A program made the translations under genes and the position numbers. 64,000 nt of DNA from assembly GCF_011045125.1 (NCBI RefSeq), contig NZ_JAAKZF010000021.1, positions 1 to 64,000 on the forward strand, read 5' to 3'. This stretch comes from Allomesorhizobium camelthorni. Lineage in GTDB: Bacteria; Pseudomonadota; Alphaproteobacteria; Rhizobiales; Rhizobiaceae. The notes under the pieces were generated by a model. The model was not told where the DNA came from, did not search any database, and saw nothing but the letters and a program-made list of their open reading frames with translations. Below, in pieces: positions 29,342 through 37,864 of this stretch; positions within the stretch are counted from its first letter, which is position 1, and each line of letters begins with the position of its first letter.

Positions 29342-31231
29342 CTACTGGGCCTTGGCGGGCTTCAGCCTGACGAACATGTATTTGGTGTTCGCCCAGTTCG
29401 AGACCGGGTTGGTGTAGGGATCATCCGCGCTCGGGTATCCCGTCCAGTAGGTCGTATCCATCATCGTGAACACATTGTACGACATCAGCGGGATGATAGG
29501 CATCTCCCTGACCGCGAGCTTGATGTATTCCTGGCCGAGTTCCTTCACCTTCGGATCGTCGAAGTCGATCGTGCGGATCTCCTCGATGATCTTGTCGAGC
29601 TCCGGATGCGTCCAGCGCTGGCGATTGCGCGGCGGCTGACGCTCGCCGCGCGGCTTCAGGAATTCCGAGTGCCAGCTGTCGAGGAAGAAGGACAGGTCGG
29701 GGTGGCCGCCCCAGGTCTCCACGCTCCAGGCGATCGCGGCCTCGAAGTCGCCCGATTCGACGCGCGGGAAGAAGTCGGATGGATAGGCCTGCGTCTTGGC
29801 GTCGATGCCGAACTGACGCCATTGCTGCACGATCATGGTGCCTGCGCGCGTCATTACCGGCCGCTGGTCGCCTTCGACCAGAAGCGTGATCGAGAAGGGC
29901 GTGCCGTCCGGCTTCAGCCATTGGTCGCCCTGCTTCGTGAAGCCGGCGCGCTCGAGAAGCTGGGTGGCGGCCTCCGGGTCAGGTTTCCACCAGCCGCGGC
30001 CGATGGCCTTTGCGATCTCCTTGGGATCGGTCGGGATCTGCTCGCCCATCGACGGCCGCAGCATGTCGGCGATCTGCTGGCCGACGGTCGGGTCGTAAGG
30101 CTTGTATTTCTGCTTGCCCGTGTCGATCTCGAAGTCGGTCAGCCACTGCTCCAGCGGATCGAAATAATACTCGCCGTAAAGGCCGGTCGGCGGAACACCG
30201 ATCGCCGAGATCGTCGCCGCGCCGCGGTAGGAGGCCATCGACACCGCCTTGATGTCGATGAGCAGCGCCAGCGCCCAGCGCACGTCGGCGTTCTGGAACG
30301 GCTCGACCTGATGGTTGAACATGACCGCCGGAAGCGTCGGATCGGGATGGGCGTAGGGGAAGCCCTTGAACCAGCCCTGCGAGGTCGGCGACTGCTTGAT
30401 CAGCGTGAACACGCCTTCGGGCGAAGTGTCGTGGATGATGTCGAGCTGGTGGTTGAGCTGCAGGATCACGCGCTTGTCGGGCGGGCCCGGGTCGATATAG
30501 GCGGCATATTTCGGGCCCGGTTCGCCATGGCGGGCAAGCGACGTGCGTTGCCAATCCTCGCGTTTTTCCCAGATGTACCATTTGCCGTTCGGGTCGAAGC
30601 TGTGAAGCTTGTAGGGACCAATCGTGACCGGCGGATTGAAGTCGAACTTGGTCGGGTCTTCCACCTTTTCGAACACATGCTTCGGCATGATCCAGGCTGC
30701 GTTCCAACGCACCGTGAAGGTGGCGTGGAAGCGGGAATTGGGCCGCTTCAGCTTGAACACCACGGTGCGCTTGTCCGGCGCCGTCACGGTGTCGACGCTC
30801 GCCAGGAAGACGGGACCCCAGATCATGCCGGGATTCTTCATCTGTGTCTGGACCGTGAAGACGACATCGTCGGCGGTGAACTCCACGCCGTCGCTCCAGA
30901 AGATGCCGTCCCGGAGCTTGACCGTCATCTCGGTGAAATCGGCATTGTATTGCGGCTTGTCGGCGGCGAGCGAATTGTCCCACACGCCGTCAAGCCCGGC
31001 ATCGGGATCGATATACCAGAGCGTATCCATGCCGAGCTGCTGCAACCCGTTGGAGTTGCCGCCGCGCGCCACCATCCAGATGTTGAACCAGGGCGGGTTG
31101 GTGATCGTGCCCTGCGGGTTTTCGATGATGATGGTCTCTTCGCGCGGCAGGTTCGAGATGCCTTGAGCAAGCGCGGAAGTTGCCACCAACCACGCGCTCG
31201 CGAAGAACGCCAAGACTCGCATGATGCGCAT
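29342..31231 (-). CDS. ABC transporter substrate-binding protein, family 5 (Dpp/Opp type)
   Basis: A 629-residue periplasmic protein from ATG 31231 (ATG 31237 sits too close to the GGGAGG). A signal peptide (MRIMRVLAFFASAWLVATSALAQ) leads into the family 5 fold. It contains LRDGIFWSDGVEFTADDVVFTVQT, the conserved family segment. It is longer than DppA (about 535), like binding proteins of this family used for oligosaccharides. It lies next to a GH51 arabinofuranosidase and shares an operator motif with it, so arabino-oligosaccharides are a reasonable guess. Confidence 0.88.
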   Translation of the reverse strand: MRIMRVLAFFASAWLVATSALAQGISNLPREETIIIENPQGTITNPPWFNIWMVARGGNSNGLQQLGMDTLWYIDPDAGLDGVWDNSLAADKPQYNADFTEMTVKLRDGIFWSDGVEFTADDVVFTVQTQMKNPGMIWGPVFLASVDTVTAPDKRTVVFKLKRPNSRFHATFTVRWNAAWIMPKHVFEKVEDPTKFDFNPPVTIGPYKLHSFDPNGKWYIWEKREDWQRTSLARHGEPGPKYAAYIDPGPPDKRVILQLNHQLDIIHDTSPEGVFTLIKQSPTSQGWFKGFPYAHPDPTLPAVMFNHQVEPFQNADVRWALALLIDIKAVSMASYRGAATISAIGVPPTGLYGEYYFDPLEQWLTDFEIDTGKQKYKPYDPTVGQQIADMLRPSMGEQIPTDPKEIAKAIGRGWWKPDPEAATQLLERAGFTKQGDQWLKPDGTPFSITLLVEGDQRPVMTRAGTMIVQQWRQFGIDAKTQAYPSDFFPRVESGDFEAAIAWSVETWGGHPDLSFFLDSWHSEFLKPRGERQPPRNRQRWTHPELDKIIEEIRTIDFDDPKVKELGQEYIKLAVREMPIIPLMSYNVFTMMDTTYWTGYPSADDPYTNPVSNWANTKYMFVRLKPAKAQ

Positions 31232-31329
31232 CGTCATTCCTCCCTTTGCCAGTCGCACCGGTGATGCGATGGCTTGTTGTCGTTGGGGAAGGAGGCTAAC
31301 CCGGGGACCATAGCTGGTCAATAGAACCT

Positions 31330-31353
31330 GATACATATCGTAATGTCTGATAT
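31330..31353 (-). promoter_or_regulatory. Operator-like motif before the Dpp-type operon
   Basis: Read on the minus strand the site is ATATCAGACATTACGATATG followed by TATC. It matches the motif TATCA-n-A-nn-TT-nn-GAT-n3-TAYC, also found at 32968-32990 and 34098-34120. It lies about 100 bases before the binding-protein start. Confidence 0.5.
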
Positions 31354-31442
31354 GAACTCAGTGACAATCCCGGATTGTTACTTCCTTCCGTTCGAGTGCC
31401 GCCGGGCGCGCCGTCGAAGGCACGCGGCGTGGCGAGAAAAAA

Positions 31443-32951
31443 TCACACCGACAGCCGGATGAGGTTGTAGGAGCGCGGCTTGAGGCGACACAAAACCCGG
31501 CCCTCCTCGACCACCGAGCCGTTCTGCAATTGCGGTTTCACCACATCCGGTGCGTCGGCGCTGTTCACCGCCTTCAGGTCCGGATGATGGATGAGGATGT
31601 GCTCGATCAGCCGGGCCGACGGAAAACCTGCAAGGTCGACCGTGAGTTCGGCTTCCTCGTCCGGATGCTTGTTGACGACAAACAGCGCTATCGTCTTGCC
31701 CGCCTGGTCATGAACCGCCGCGACATCGATATACGGCACGTCGTCGGCCGCCTTGGCGTCGTAGCGCGGCGCATCGAGCGCGACAGCTAGGCTTTCGCCG
31801 CGCCCATGCCGCGAGGCGAGCAGGTAGGGGTAGTAGATCGTGTGCCGGAAGGCCCGCCCGCCGCGCTCGGTGGTAATCGGGGCGATGGCGTTGACGAGCT
31901 GAGCTATGCAGGCGATCCGCACGCGGTCGGCGTGGCGGATGAAGGTGTTGAGAATGCAGCCGACGACGAGCACGTCCTCGAAATTATAGACCTCCTCGAG
32001 CAGCGCCGGCGCCGCCGGCCAATCCCAGTTCTTGAAATTGTCGTTGTCCTGGCGGCGGCAGTGATACCAGACGTTCCATTCGTCGAAGGAGATGTAGATG
32101 TCCTTCTTCGACCGCTTCTTGGCCTTCACATAGTCGATCACGCCGCTGACCGTCTGGATGTAGCGGTCGAGGATCACCGGCTTGGCGAGGAAATTGAGAT
32201 AATCGTCCTCGTAATTCTCGAAATACATATGCAGCGACAGGTAATCGACATTGTCGTAGCACTCGTCGAGGACGTCGGCTTCCCATTGCGGATAGGTCGG
32301 CATGAATGAGTGCGAACTGCCGCAGGCGACAAGCTGCAGCGTCGGGTCGAACGCCTTCATCGCCTTCGCCGTCTCGTTGGCGATGCGGCCGTATTCGTAG
32401 GCTGTCTTGTGCCCGACCTGCCACGGCCCGTCCATTTCGTTGCCGAGGCACCACAGGCGCACGTCATACGGTTCGCGCCGGCCGTTCTTGATACGCAGGT
32501 CACTCCAGCGGCTGCCGCCCGAGTGGTTGCAGTATTCGAGCAGACCGCGCGCCTCATCGAGACCGCGCGAGCCGAGATTGACGGCAAGCATCAGCTCGGT
32601 GCCCGCCGCCTCGCACCATGCCGCGAACTCGTCGATGCCGACCTCGTTGGTCTCCTTCGTTCGCCAGGCATAGTCCAGCGTGACTGGCCGTCTCTCCTTC
32701 GGCCCGATCCCGTCCTCCCAATTATAGGCGGAGACGAAATTGCCGCCGGGGTAGCGCGTGACCGGGACGTTCAGCTCCCGCACCATCTCGATCACGTCGC
32801 GGCGGAACCCGTGCTCGTCGGCGGCAGGATGGCCGGGCTCGTAGATGCCGGTGTAGATCGCCCGCCCGAGATGCTCCAGAAACGCGCCGTAGACGCGGTC
32901 GTCGATCCGGCCGATGCGAAACTCCTTGTGGACGACAGCTTTCGCCTTCAT
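31443..32951 (-). CDS. Alpha-L-arabinofuranosidase, GH51
   Basis: A 502-residue retaining glycosidase that releases terminal arabinofuranose from arabinan, arabinoxylan or their oligomers. The (beta/alpha)8 domain is followed by a C-terminal beta domain (from about residue 380). Acid/base Glu172 is in WCLGNEMDGPW and the nucleophile Glu291 in SFDEWNVWYH; RYPGGNFVSAYNWEDGIGP is the conserved loop at residues 66-84. No signal peptide is present, so it acts in the cytoplasm on imported oligosaccharides, consistent with the adjacent Dpp-type importer. Confidence 0.95.
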   Translation of the reverse strand: MKAKAVVHKEFRIGRIDDRVYGAFLEHLGRAIYTGIYEPGHPAADEHGFRRDVIEMVRELNVPVTRYPGGNFVSAYNWEDGIGPKERRPVTLDYAWRTKETNEVGIDEFAAWCEAAGTELMLAVNLGSRGLDEARGLLEYCNHSGGSRWSDLRIKNGRREPYDVRLWCLGNEMDGPWQVGHKTAYEYGRIANETAKAMKAFDPTLQLVACGSSHSFMPTYPQWEADVLDECYDNVDYLSLHMYFENYEDDYLNFLAKPVILDRYIQTVSGVIDYVKAKKRSKKDIYISFDEWNVWYHCRRQDNDNFKNWDWPAAPALLEEVYNFEDVLVVGCILNTFIRHADRVRIACIAQLVNAIAPITTERGGRAFRHTIYYPYLLASRHGRGESLAVALDAPRYDAKAADDVPYIDVAAVHDQAGKTIALFVVNKHPDEEAELTVDLAGFPSARLIEHILIHHPDLKAVNSADAPDVVKPQLQNGSVVEEGRVLCRLKPRSYNLIRLSV

Positions 32952-32965
32952 CGCGTTCCCCTGAC

Positions 32966-32990
32966 TGTATCAAATATTCGGATATGTACC
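32966..32990. promoter_or_regulatory. Operator-like motif before the arabinofuranosidase gene
   Basis: TGTATCAAATATTCGGATAT followed by GTACC lies 15-39 bases before the GH51 start. It matches 34096-34120 at 18 of 25 positions, and the two share the blocks TGTATCA, TTCGGAT and TACC. Proposed target of the regulator at 33092-34066. Confidence 0.6.
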
Positions 32991-33091
32991 CGCAATATCT
33001 GATCCTGAACAGGGTGGGTGAGTCAACCCGTCTTAGCCGGGTCGCGGAAGACAGAAGGAGCAATCGAGCGGCGGTGCGCCGTTCAGTCAGT

Positions 33092-34066
33092 TCAGGCGGG
33101 GGCGTTGGCGCGTTCGGAGTCCCGCCGAATGTGCAGGCGCAGGATGATGTCCTGATCGTGATTACCGAAACCCTTGCCGAAGATGTTCACGCCGCCCGGA
33201 TGCTCGGCGTGTTCGTCGATGCCGACCCGCAGGCGGATTGAATGGTGCTCCGCGAGGTGAAGCTGATTGAGCGTCACGTCCGAGGTCTTTTCGCCGTCGA
33301 GGTAGCTCCCATCGGCGGTGATCTTCCATGTCTTCAGATGGCCGTATTGCGAGCCTTCGAGCTTCCACCAGCGCGGCGTGTAGATGCCGCGCTTGTCGCC
33401 GAAATCGCCGGGCGAGGTCCAGGTGCCGACCAGCACGTCGTTTACCCAGACACTGACGTCGGAAGGCCAGTTGGCGTTGGTGCCGGGCACTTCCGAGGAC
33501 AGTTCCATGCTGAACTCGAGCGCCTCGATCTCGGCCTGCAGGATTTTTGCGTTGTTCGGAAACTTGTACTCGACATGGCCGCGCTCGAACCAGATCAGCC
33601 CCGCTTTCATCCGGTCCGGGTCGAGGAAGAAATCAGGCACGTCAAGGAGGCCGATGATGGCCTCGCTCGAGCACAGGCCGCAGGGCGGCGATACGCTGCA
33701 ATTGGTGTAGAGGCCGAGCGGCATCGAGAGTTCGATGACGTTCGACCTGGTCTTGAGATCGTAGTCGTCGAAGCGCAGCACGATTTCGTCGAAGCGCGCC
33801 GCGCAAATCTTTTGCTGGCCCTTGGTCGCCTTCACCGTCTCGGTGCGGATCAAATCGCAGCTTTCCAGCACCTGAACGTTGGTCGCGACCGTCGACTGCG
33901 GCAGCGACAGCGCGTCGCTGATCTCGTTGACGTTGAGCGGTCCGCGCGAATGCAGGAGCTTGAGGATGCTGATCCGTACAGGAGACGAAAGGCCCTTCAG
34001 CACCTCCAGCCCGTCCTCGGCATTGATCGTCAGGAAGTTGCGGTTGTTCTTGAGCGGAAGGTCCAT
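33092..34066 (-). CDS. ArsR-type winged-helix regulator with a long C-terminal sensor domain
   Basis: A 324-residue protein. Residues about 17-85 form an ArsR-like winged helix (LEVLKGLSSPVRISILKLLHSRGPLNVNEISDALSLPQSTVATNVQVLE). The remaining 240 residues are beta-rich (repeated W and G in VSVWVNDVLVGTWTSPGDFGDKRG) and contain CSVSPPCGLC at about residues 123-132. This is far longer than metal-sensing ArsR proteins (about 110) and probably binds a sugar ligand. It sits between soxG and the GH51 gene; operator-like sites precede it, the GH51 gene and the transporter. Confidence 0.85.
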   Translation of the reverse strand: MDLPLKNNRNFLTINAEDGLEVLKGLSSPVRISILKLLHSRGPLNVNEISDALSLPQSTVATNVQVLESCDLIRTETVKATKGQQKICAARFDEIVLRFDDYDLKTRSNVIELSMPLGLYTNCSVSPPCGLCSSEAIIGLLDVPDFFLDPDRMKAGLIWFERGHVEYKFPNNAKILQAEIEALEFSMELSSEVPGTNANWPSDVSVWVNDVLVGTWTSPGDFGDKRGIYTPRWWKLEGSQYGHLKTWKITADGSYLDGEKTSDVTLNQLHLAEHHSIRLRVGIDEHAEHPGGVNIFGKGFGNHDQDIILRLHIRRDSERANAPA

Positions 34067-34097
34067 GGCGCATCCAAAGCGCGTTGCAGCGCAACTG

Positions 34098-34120
34098 TAT
34101 CAGAATTTCGGATGCATACC
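34098..34120. promoter_or_regulatory. Operator-like motif overlapping the 3' end of soxG
   Basis: TATCAGAATTTCGGATGCAT followed by ACC, with the core ATCnGAA-T-TTCnGAT being a near-perfect inverted repeat. It lies 32-54 bases before the ArsR-type regulator and at the same time encodes the last residues of soxG, so the DNA is doubly used. Confidence 0.6.
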
Positions 34121-34645
34121 AGAATTGTCCGATCCTTCAAGTTCAACTCCCCCGGCACTGTCCTTGAGCCAGTCCAGAATGCTTCGGGAGAAGCTTCGCG
34201 GGACGATAAGTTCGCACTCGGCTTCGCCCGTTCGGACGAAAAGCACCGGGACGCCGTGGAACGAGGTCTGTATAGCTTTGCCAGGCGCCACGGCCTGTGA
34301 GCGCCAGTCGACGGCGATGCAACCGGCGAGAACACCCGGTAGGCGGTCACCGCACAGCCGAACTCGTATGCGGCCCTCGCCGAGGTGGGTCAGCGCACCC
34401 AGATCCGGATCCACCTCGACCGATGGCCCGCCGGAGGTGTCGTAGAGCAGCCAGAATCGGCGCGGCGCAACCTTGATCGCTCGCAGGCTTGGCTGGCGAA
34501 CCGTTTCGCCGACCGTAGCGGGGAGCGCAATCCCGAACGTCCGCGACAGGTCCGATTGGAATTGCTCAAACGTGCCATCCCACGCCTCGATCTGCACGAG
34601 CAGACAGTCCGCAACCGAAAGCTCCAATGCGGAAACTTCAGCCAC
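34100..34645 (-). CDS. soxG: Heterotetrameric sarcosine oxidase, gamma subunit
   Basis: A 181-residue protein from GTG 34645, chosen because AAGGAAA precedes it and it overlaps the soxA stop by 8 bases. It resembles the GcvT-like fold of SoxG (SDLSRTFGIALPATVGETVRQPSLRAIKVAPRRFWLLYDT). The gamma subunit completes the alpha-beta-gamma-delta enzyme that oxidises sarcosine to glycine and, with tetrahydrofolate, 5,10-methylene-THF. Last gene of the six-gene minus-strand operon. Confidence 0.85.
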   Translation of the reverse strand: MAEVSALELSVADCLLVQIEAWDGTFEQFQSDLSRTFGIALPATVGETVRQPSLRAIKVAPRRFWLLYDTSGGPSVEVDPDLGALTHLGEGRIRVRLCGDRLPGVLAGCIAVDWRSQAVAPGKAIQTSFHGVPVLFVRTGEAECELIVPRSFSRSILDWLKDSAGGVELEGSDNSGMHPKF

Positions 34646-37592
34646 GGAGACGTTTTCCTTCCGGGTCGAGGAACACCGGCGAGACAATGCGGGCCCGCAC
34701 CTGTTCCTTTTTCATAGGATAAGCCGCGAGCACTTCGGTTCCTTCGATCGCCAGATCTCCGGCGAAAAGCCCCAGGCCGATATATTTGCCCAGAGTGGGA
34801 CTGTAGGTCACCGATGTGATGCGGCCGTGGCCATGGCCCTGTATGGCTTCACCCAGCTTGAACAGTATCGCGCCTCCGCGCAGGCGCTGTCCCTCCTCGA
34901 CGCATTCCAGCCCGACCAGACGGTGGCGGTCGGCTGCCTGGAAGGCCGGGCGCCGGCGGAGCACATCGCCGACGAAGCCCGTGCGCTTTCCCGCCATGCG
35001 TCCCAGTCCGAGATCGTCGAGCGTCGTCCGCCCGTCGATTTCGGGGCCGGCGACATGGCCTTTTTCCACACGCAGCGCGCCAAGCGCCTCGACCCCGTAG
35101 GGTTTCAGGCCTAATGGTTCTCCTGCTGCCAGAAGGTGGGTCCAGAGCCGTTCCCCGGCGCTCGCGCCGACATAAACCTCATAGGCGCGCTCGCCGGAAT
35201 AGGAGAGGCGCAGGATGCGTAGCGACTTTCCTTGCCAGGCGCTCTCCAGCAGGCTCATATGTGGCAGGGCTTCGTTAGAGACGTCGATGCCCGGCAATGC
35301 GGCCGAAAGCAGATCGCGGCTTTTTGGCCCGGCAATCGACATGGCCGCCCATTCATCGCTCACCGAGGTGACCGCGACACGTAGCTCCGGCCAAGCCGTG
35401 TCGAGCAGGAATTCGAGCCGCGACAATACATCGGCTGCTTTGGCGGTCGAGGTGGTCATGAAAAAGCTGTTCTCGCTTAGCCGCGTCGTGGTTCCGTCGT
35501 CAAAGACTATGCCGTCGTCGCGCAGCATGACCCCGTAGCGGGCGCGCCCGACCGGCAGTTTCGCAAAGCCATTCGCATAGACCCGGTCGAGGAAGATGGC
35601 TGCGTCTGGACCCTGCACGTCGATCTTGCCGAGGGTGGAGATGTCCATCAGCCCCGCCGCCTCGCGCACCATGCGCATCTCGGCGACATAGGCCTCGTTC
35701 ACGTCGCGGCCGGAGTTGCGGTAGAACCAGGGCCGCATCCACAGCCCGACTTCCAGCATCTCGGCGCCGTTGGCCTGGTGCCAGTCGTGCATGGGCGTTC
35801 GGCGGAACGGCTTGAAATGGTGGCCGACCGCGCGGCCGGCGAGCGCGCCGATGGCGACCGGCGTATAGGGCGGGCGGAAAGCGGTGACACCGGTCTCAGG
35901 GATCGTTGCATCGCACAGCGCGGCCATCGCGGCAAGTGCGGAAAAATTGCTGGTCTTGCCCTGGTCCGTTCCCATGCCGAGCGTGGTGTAGCGTTTCAGA
36001 TGCTCGACGGATTCGTAGCCCTCGCGATGGGCGAGCGCGATGTCGGCGACGGTCACGTCCATCTGGAAATCCACGAAGGCCTTGCCGCGCCCGGCCGAGC
36101 CGGGATCGCGAAACGGGGTCGAGACTGTGTCGCGGAGGTCGAGCTTCGCGGGGGCGCGCGCTGGCTTTGACTTGCCGCAGAAGGATGCGGCTTCGACGCC
36201 GGCGCGATGGCCGGCCTCGACCGCCTCGGCCGTCGCGTATTGCCCGGCAATCGAGCCCGCCACGAACTGGCTGGCGGGCAATGCGCCCGGAATGAAGCCG
36301 TCGATATCGCCCCTGTAGATGGGCCTGACGCCGAGATGCGAGGTGAGGTGCACGGTCGGTGACCAGCCGCCCGACACGCAGACGAGATCACACGCGATGT
36401 CGGCTTGCGTTTTCGGTCCGGCCAGCGTGACAGCATTGACCCGATGGGCGCCGCGGATACGGGCAATGCGCGCGCCGGTCCGCACGGACACGCCGAGGCG
36501 CGCGGCTTCGGCTAGGAGGTAGGAAGCGGGCACCGGGCGCAAATCCGCCACCGTTACCTCTGCGCCCGCGACGGCGAGATCGAAGGCCGCGCGCCAGGCG
36601 CTGTCGTTGGTGATTGCGACGACCACGCGTTTTCCGGGCAGGACGGCGAAGCGGTTCAGGTAGGCGCGGGCTGCGGAGGCGAGCATGACGCCAGGGCGGT
36701 CGTTGTCGGGAAACACCAGTGGCCGCTCGATCGCGCCTGCGGCAAAGACGATCGAACATGCGCGAAGCATGGTGAAGACCTGCCGCGGCGAGCCAGCCCG
36801 GTCCGGATCGACATTGCCTTGCTGCCCGACCAGCCCAAGAACGCCGCCGTCATAGACGCCAAAGGCGGTGGTGCGCGCCATCATCGTGACGTTTTCGAAA
36901 CCGCGCAACTCCGCTTCGATCGTCGCCAGCCACGCGGCCGCTCCGCCGTCCGTCCGTTTGGAAAGCAACTGGCCGCCGAACAGGAAGTCCTGCTCGATGA
37001 GCGCGACGCGCGCTCCGGCGGTTGCTGCGGCACGCGCGGCCGAAAGCCCAGCCGGGCCGCCGCCAATGACGGCTACGTCGCAGAAGGCGTGCCGGACCTC
37101 GTATTGGTCGGGATCGGCATCGACGCCAGCGCGGCCGAGACCTGCCGCCCTGCGGATGAAATGCTCGTAGAACATCCAGGCGCGCCGCGTCGGGCCCATA
37201 AAAGTCTTGTAGTAGAAGCCGGCCGAAAGGAACGGCGCGAACAGCCCGTTGACGCTCTGGATGTCGAAGCCGAGCGACGGCCAGCGGTTCTGGCTTTCCG
37301 CGGCCATGCCGTCGGCAAGCTCCAGCGTGGTGGCCGGCAGGTTTGGCTCCCGCCGCCCGCCGGTTCCCAGCGTGACCAGCGCGTTCGGCTCCTCGGGGCC
37401 GGCGGAAAAAATGCCACGCGGACGATGATATTTGAAGCTGCGCCCGACAAGGGCAACGTCGTTGGCAAGCAGCGCCGAGGCGAGCGTGTCGCCATGGAAG
37501 CCGCACAGCTTTTTTCCGTCGAAGGTGAAGTCGACGGGCCGTGCGCGATCGATGCGGCCGCCGGAAGGAAGACGCTTGTTTCGAGAATTCAT
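34638..37592 (-). CDS. soxA: Heterotetrameric sarcosine oxidase, alpha subunit
   Basis: A 984-residue protein from ATG 37592, overlapping soxD by four bases. The N-terminal 2Fe-2S-like fold (about residues 15-100, VDFTFDGKKLCGFHGDTLASALLANDV) is followed by an NAD-binding Rossmann domain (CDVAVIGGGPAGLSAARAAATAGARVALIEQD, about residue 165). The C-terminal half from about residue 600 is a GcvT aminomethyltransferase-like tetrahydrofolate domain. Length and domain order are normal for SoxA. It shares the covalent FMN interface with SoxB in the known enzymes. Confidence 0.95.
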   Translation of the reverse strand: MNSRNKRLPSGGRIDRARPVDFTFDGKKLCGFHGDTLASALLANDVALVGRSFKYHRPRGIFSAGPEEPNALVTLGTGGRREPNLPATTLELADGMAAESQNRWPSLGFDIQSVNGLFAPFLSAGFYYKTFMGPTRRAWMFYEHFIRRAAGLGRAGVDADPDQYEVRHAFCDVAVIGGGPAGLSAARAAATAGARVALIEQDFLFGGQLLSKRTDGGAAAWLATIEAELRGFENVTMMARTTAFGVYDGGVLGLVGQQGNVDPDRAGSPRQVFTMLRACSIVFAAGAIERPLVFPDNDRPGVMLASAARAYLNRFAVLPGKRVVVAITNDSAWRAAFDLAVAGAEVTVADLRPVPASYLLAEAARLGVSVRTGARIARIRGAHRVNAVTLAGPKTQADIACDLVCVSGGWSPTVHLTSHLGVRPIYRGDIDGFIPGALPASQFVAGSIAGQYATAEAVEAGHRAGVEAASFCGKSKPARAPAKLDLRDTVSTPFRDPGSAGRGKAFVDFQMDVTVADIALAHREGYESVEHLKRYTTLGMGTDQGKTSNFSALAAMAALCDATIPETGVTAFRPPYTPVAIGALAGRAVGHHFKPFRRTPMHDWHQANGAEMLEVGLWMRPWFYRNSGRDVNEAYVAEMRMVREAAGLMDISTLGKIDVQGPDAAIFLDRVYANGFAKLPVGRARYGVMLRDDGIVFDDGTTTRLSENSFFMTTSTAKAADVLSRLEFLLDTAWPELRVAVTSVSDEWAAMSIAGPKSRDLLSAALPGIDVSNEALPHMSLLESAWQGKSLRILRLSYSGERAYEVYVGASAGERLWTHLLAAGEPLGLKPYGVEALGALRVEKGHVAGPEIDGRTTLDDLGLGRMAGKRTGFVGDVLRRRPAFQAADRHRLVGLECVEEGQRLRGGAILFKLGEAIQGHGHGRITSVTYSPTLGKYIGLGLFAGDLAIEGTEVLAAYPMKKEQVRARIVSPVFLDPEGKRLRG

Positions 37593-37855
37593 GCGGGCGA
37601 CTTCCTGGCGAAGCTGACGGAAGCGATGAGGTGGGTTCGCGTGTCGCGCTCGACCACCAGCCATTGCCGGCAGCCCGTAACGTGCTGCCAGAATTCGCGG
37701 TGCGGACCGACCGGGTTCTTCCGCACATAGACGTAGCGGTACCAGGCTTCCGGGACTGGGTCGTCGTGGGCCGGTCGGACCAGTGACGCGTCCCCGCCAT
37801 AGCGGAACTCGTCGTGATCGCGCGGACCGCAGCAGGGGCATTCGATGCGCAGCAT
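37589..37855 (-). CDS. soxD: Heterotetrameric sarcosine oxidase, delta subunit
   Basis: An 88-residue zinc-binding subunit. The start MLRIECPCCGPRDHDEFRYGGDA is diagnostic. Cys6 and Cys9 with His58 and Cys62 (WQHVTGCRQW) match the zinc ligands of known SoxD. It lies 9 bases after soxB and overlaps soxA by four bases, giving the canonical soxBDAG order. Confidence 0.95.
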   Translation of the reverse strand: MLRIECPCCGPRDHDEFRYGGDASLVRPAHDDPVPEAWYRYVYVRKNPVGPHREFWQHVTGCRQWLVVERDTRTHLIASVSFARKSPA

Positions 37856-37864
37856 GGTTTGCCC

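Noticed and set aside
29159-31264. A 701-codon open frame on the plus strand opposite the family 5 binding-protein gene
   Set aside because: It is the antisense shadow of a gene with a clear signal peptide and family motifs; its translation is rich in Arg, His, Asp and Gly with no domain.
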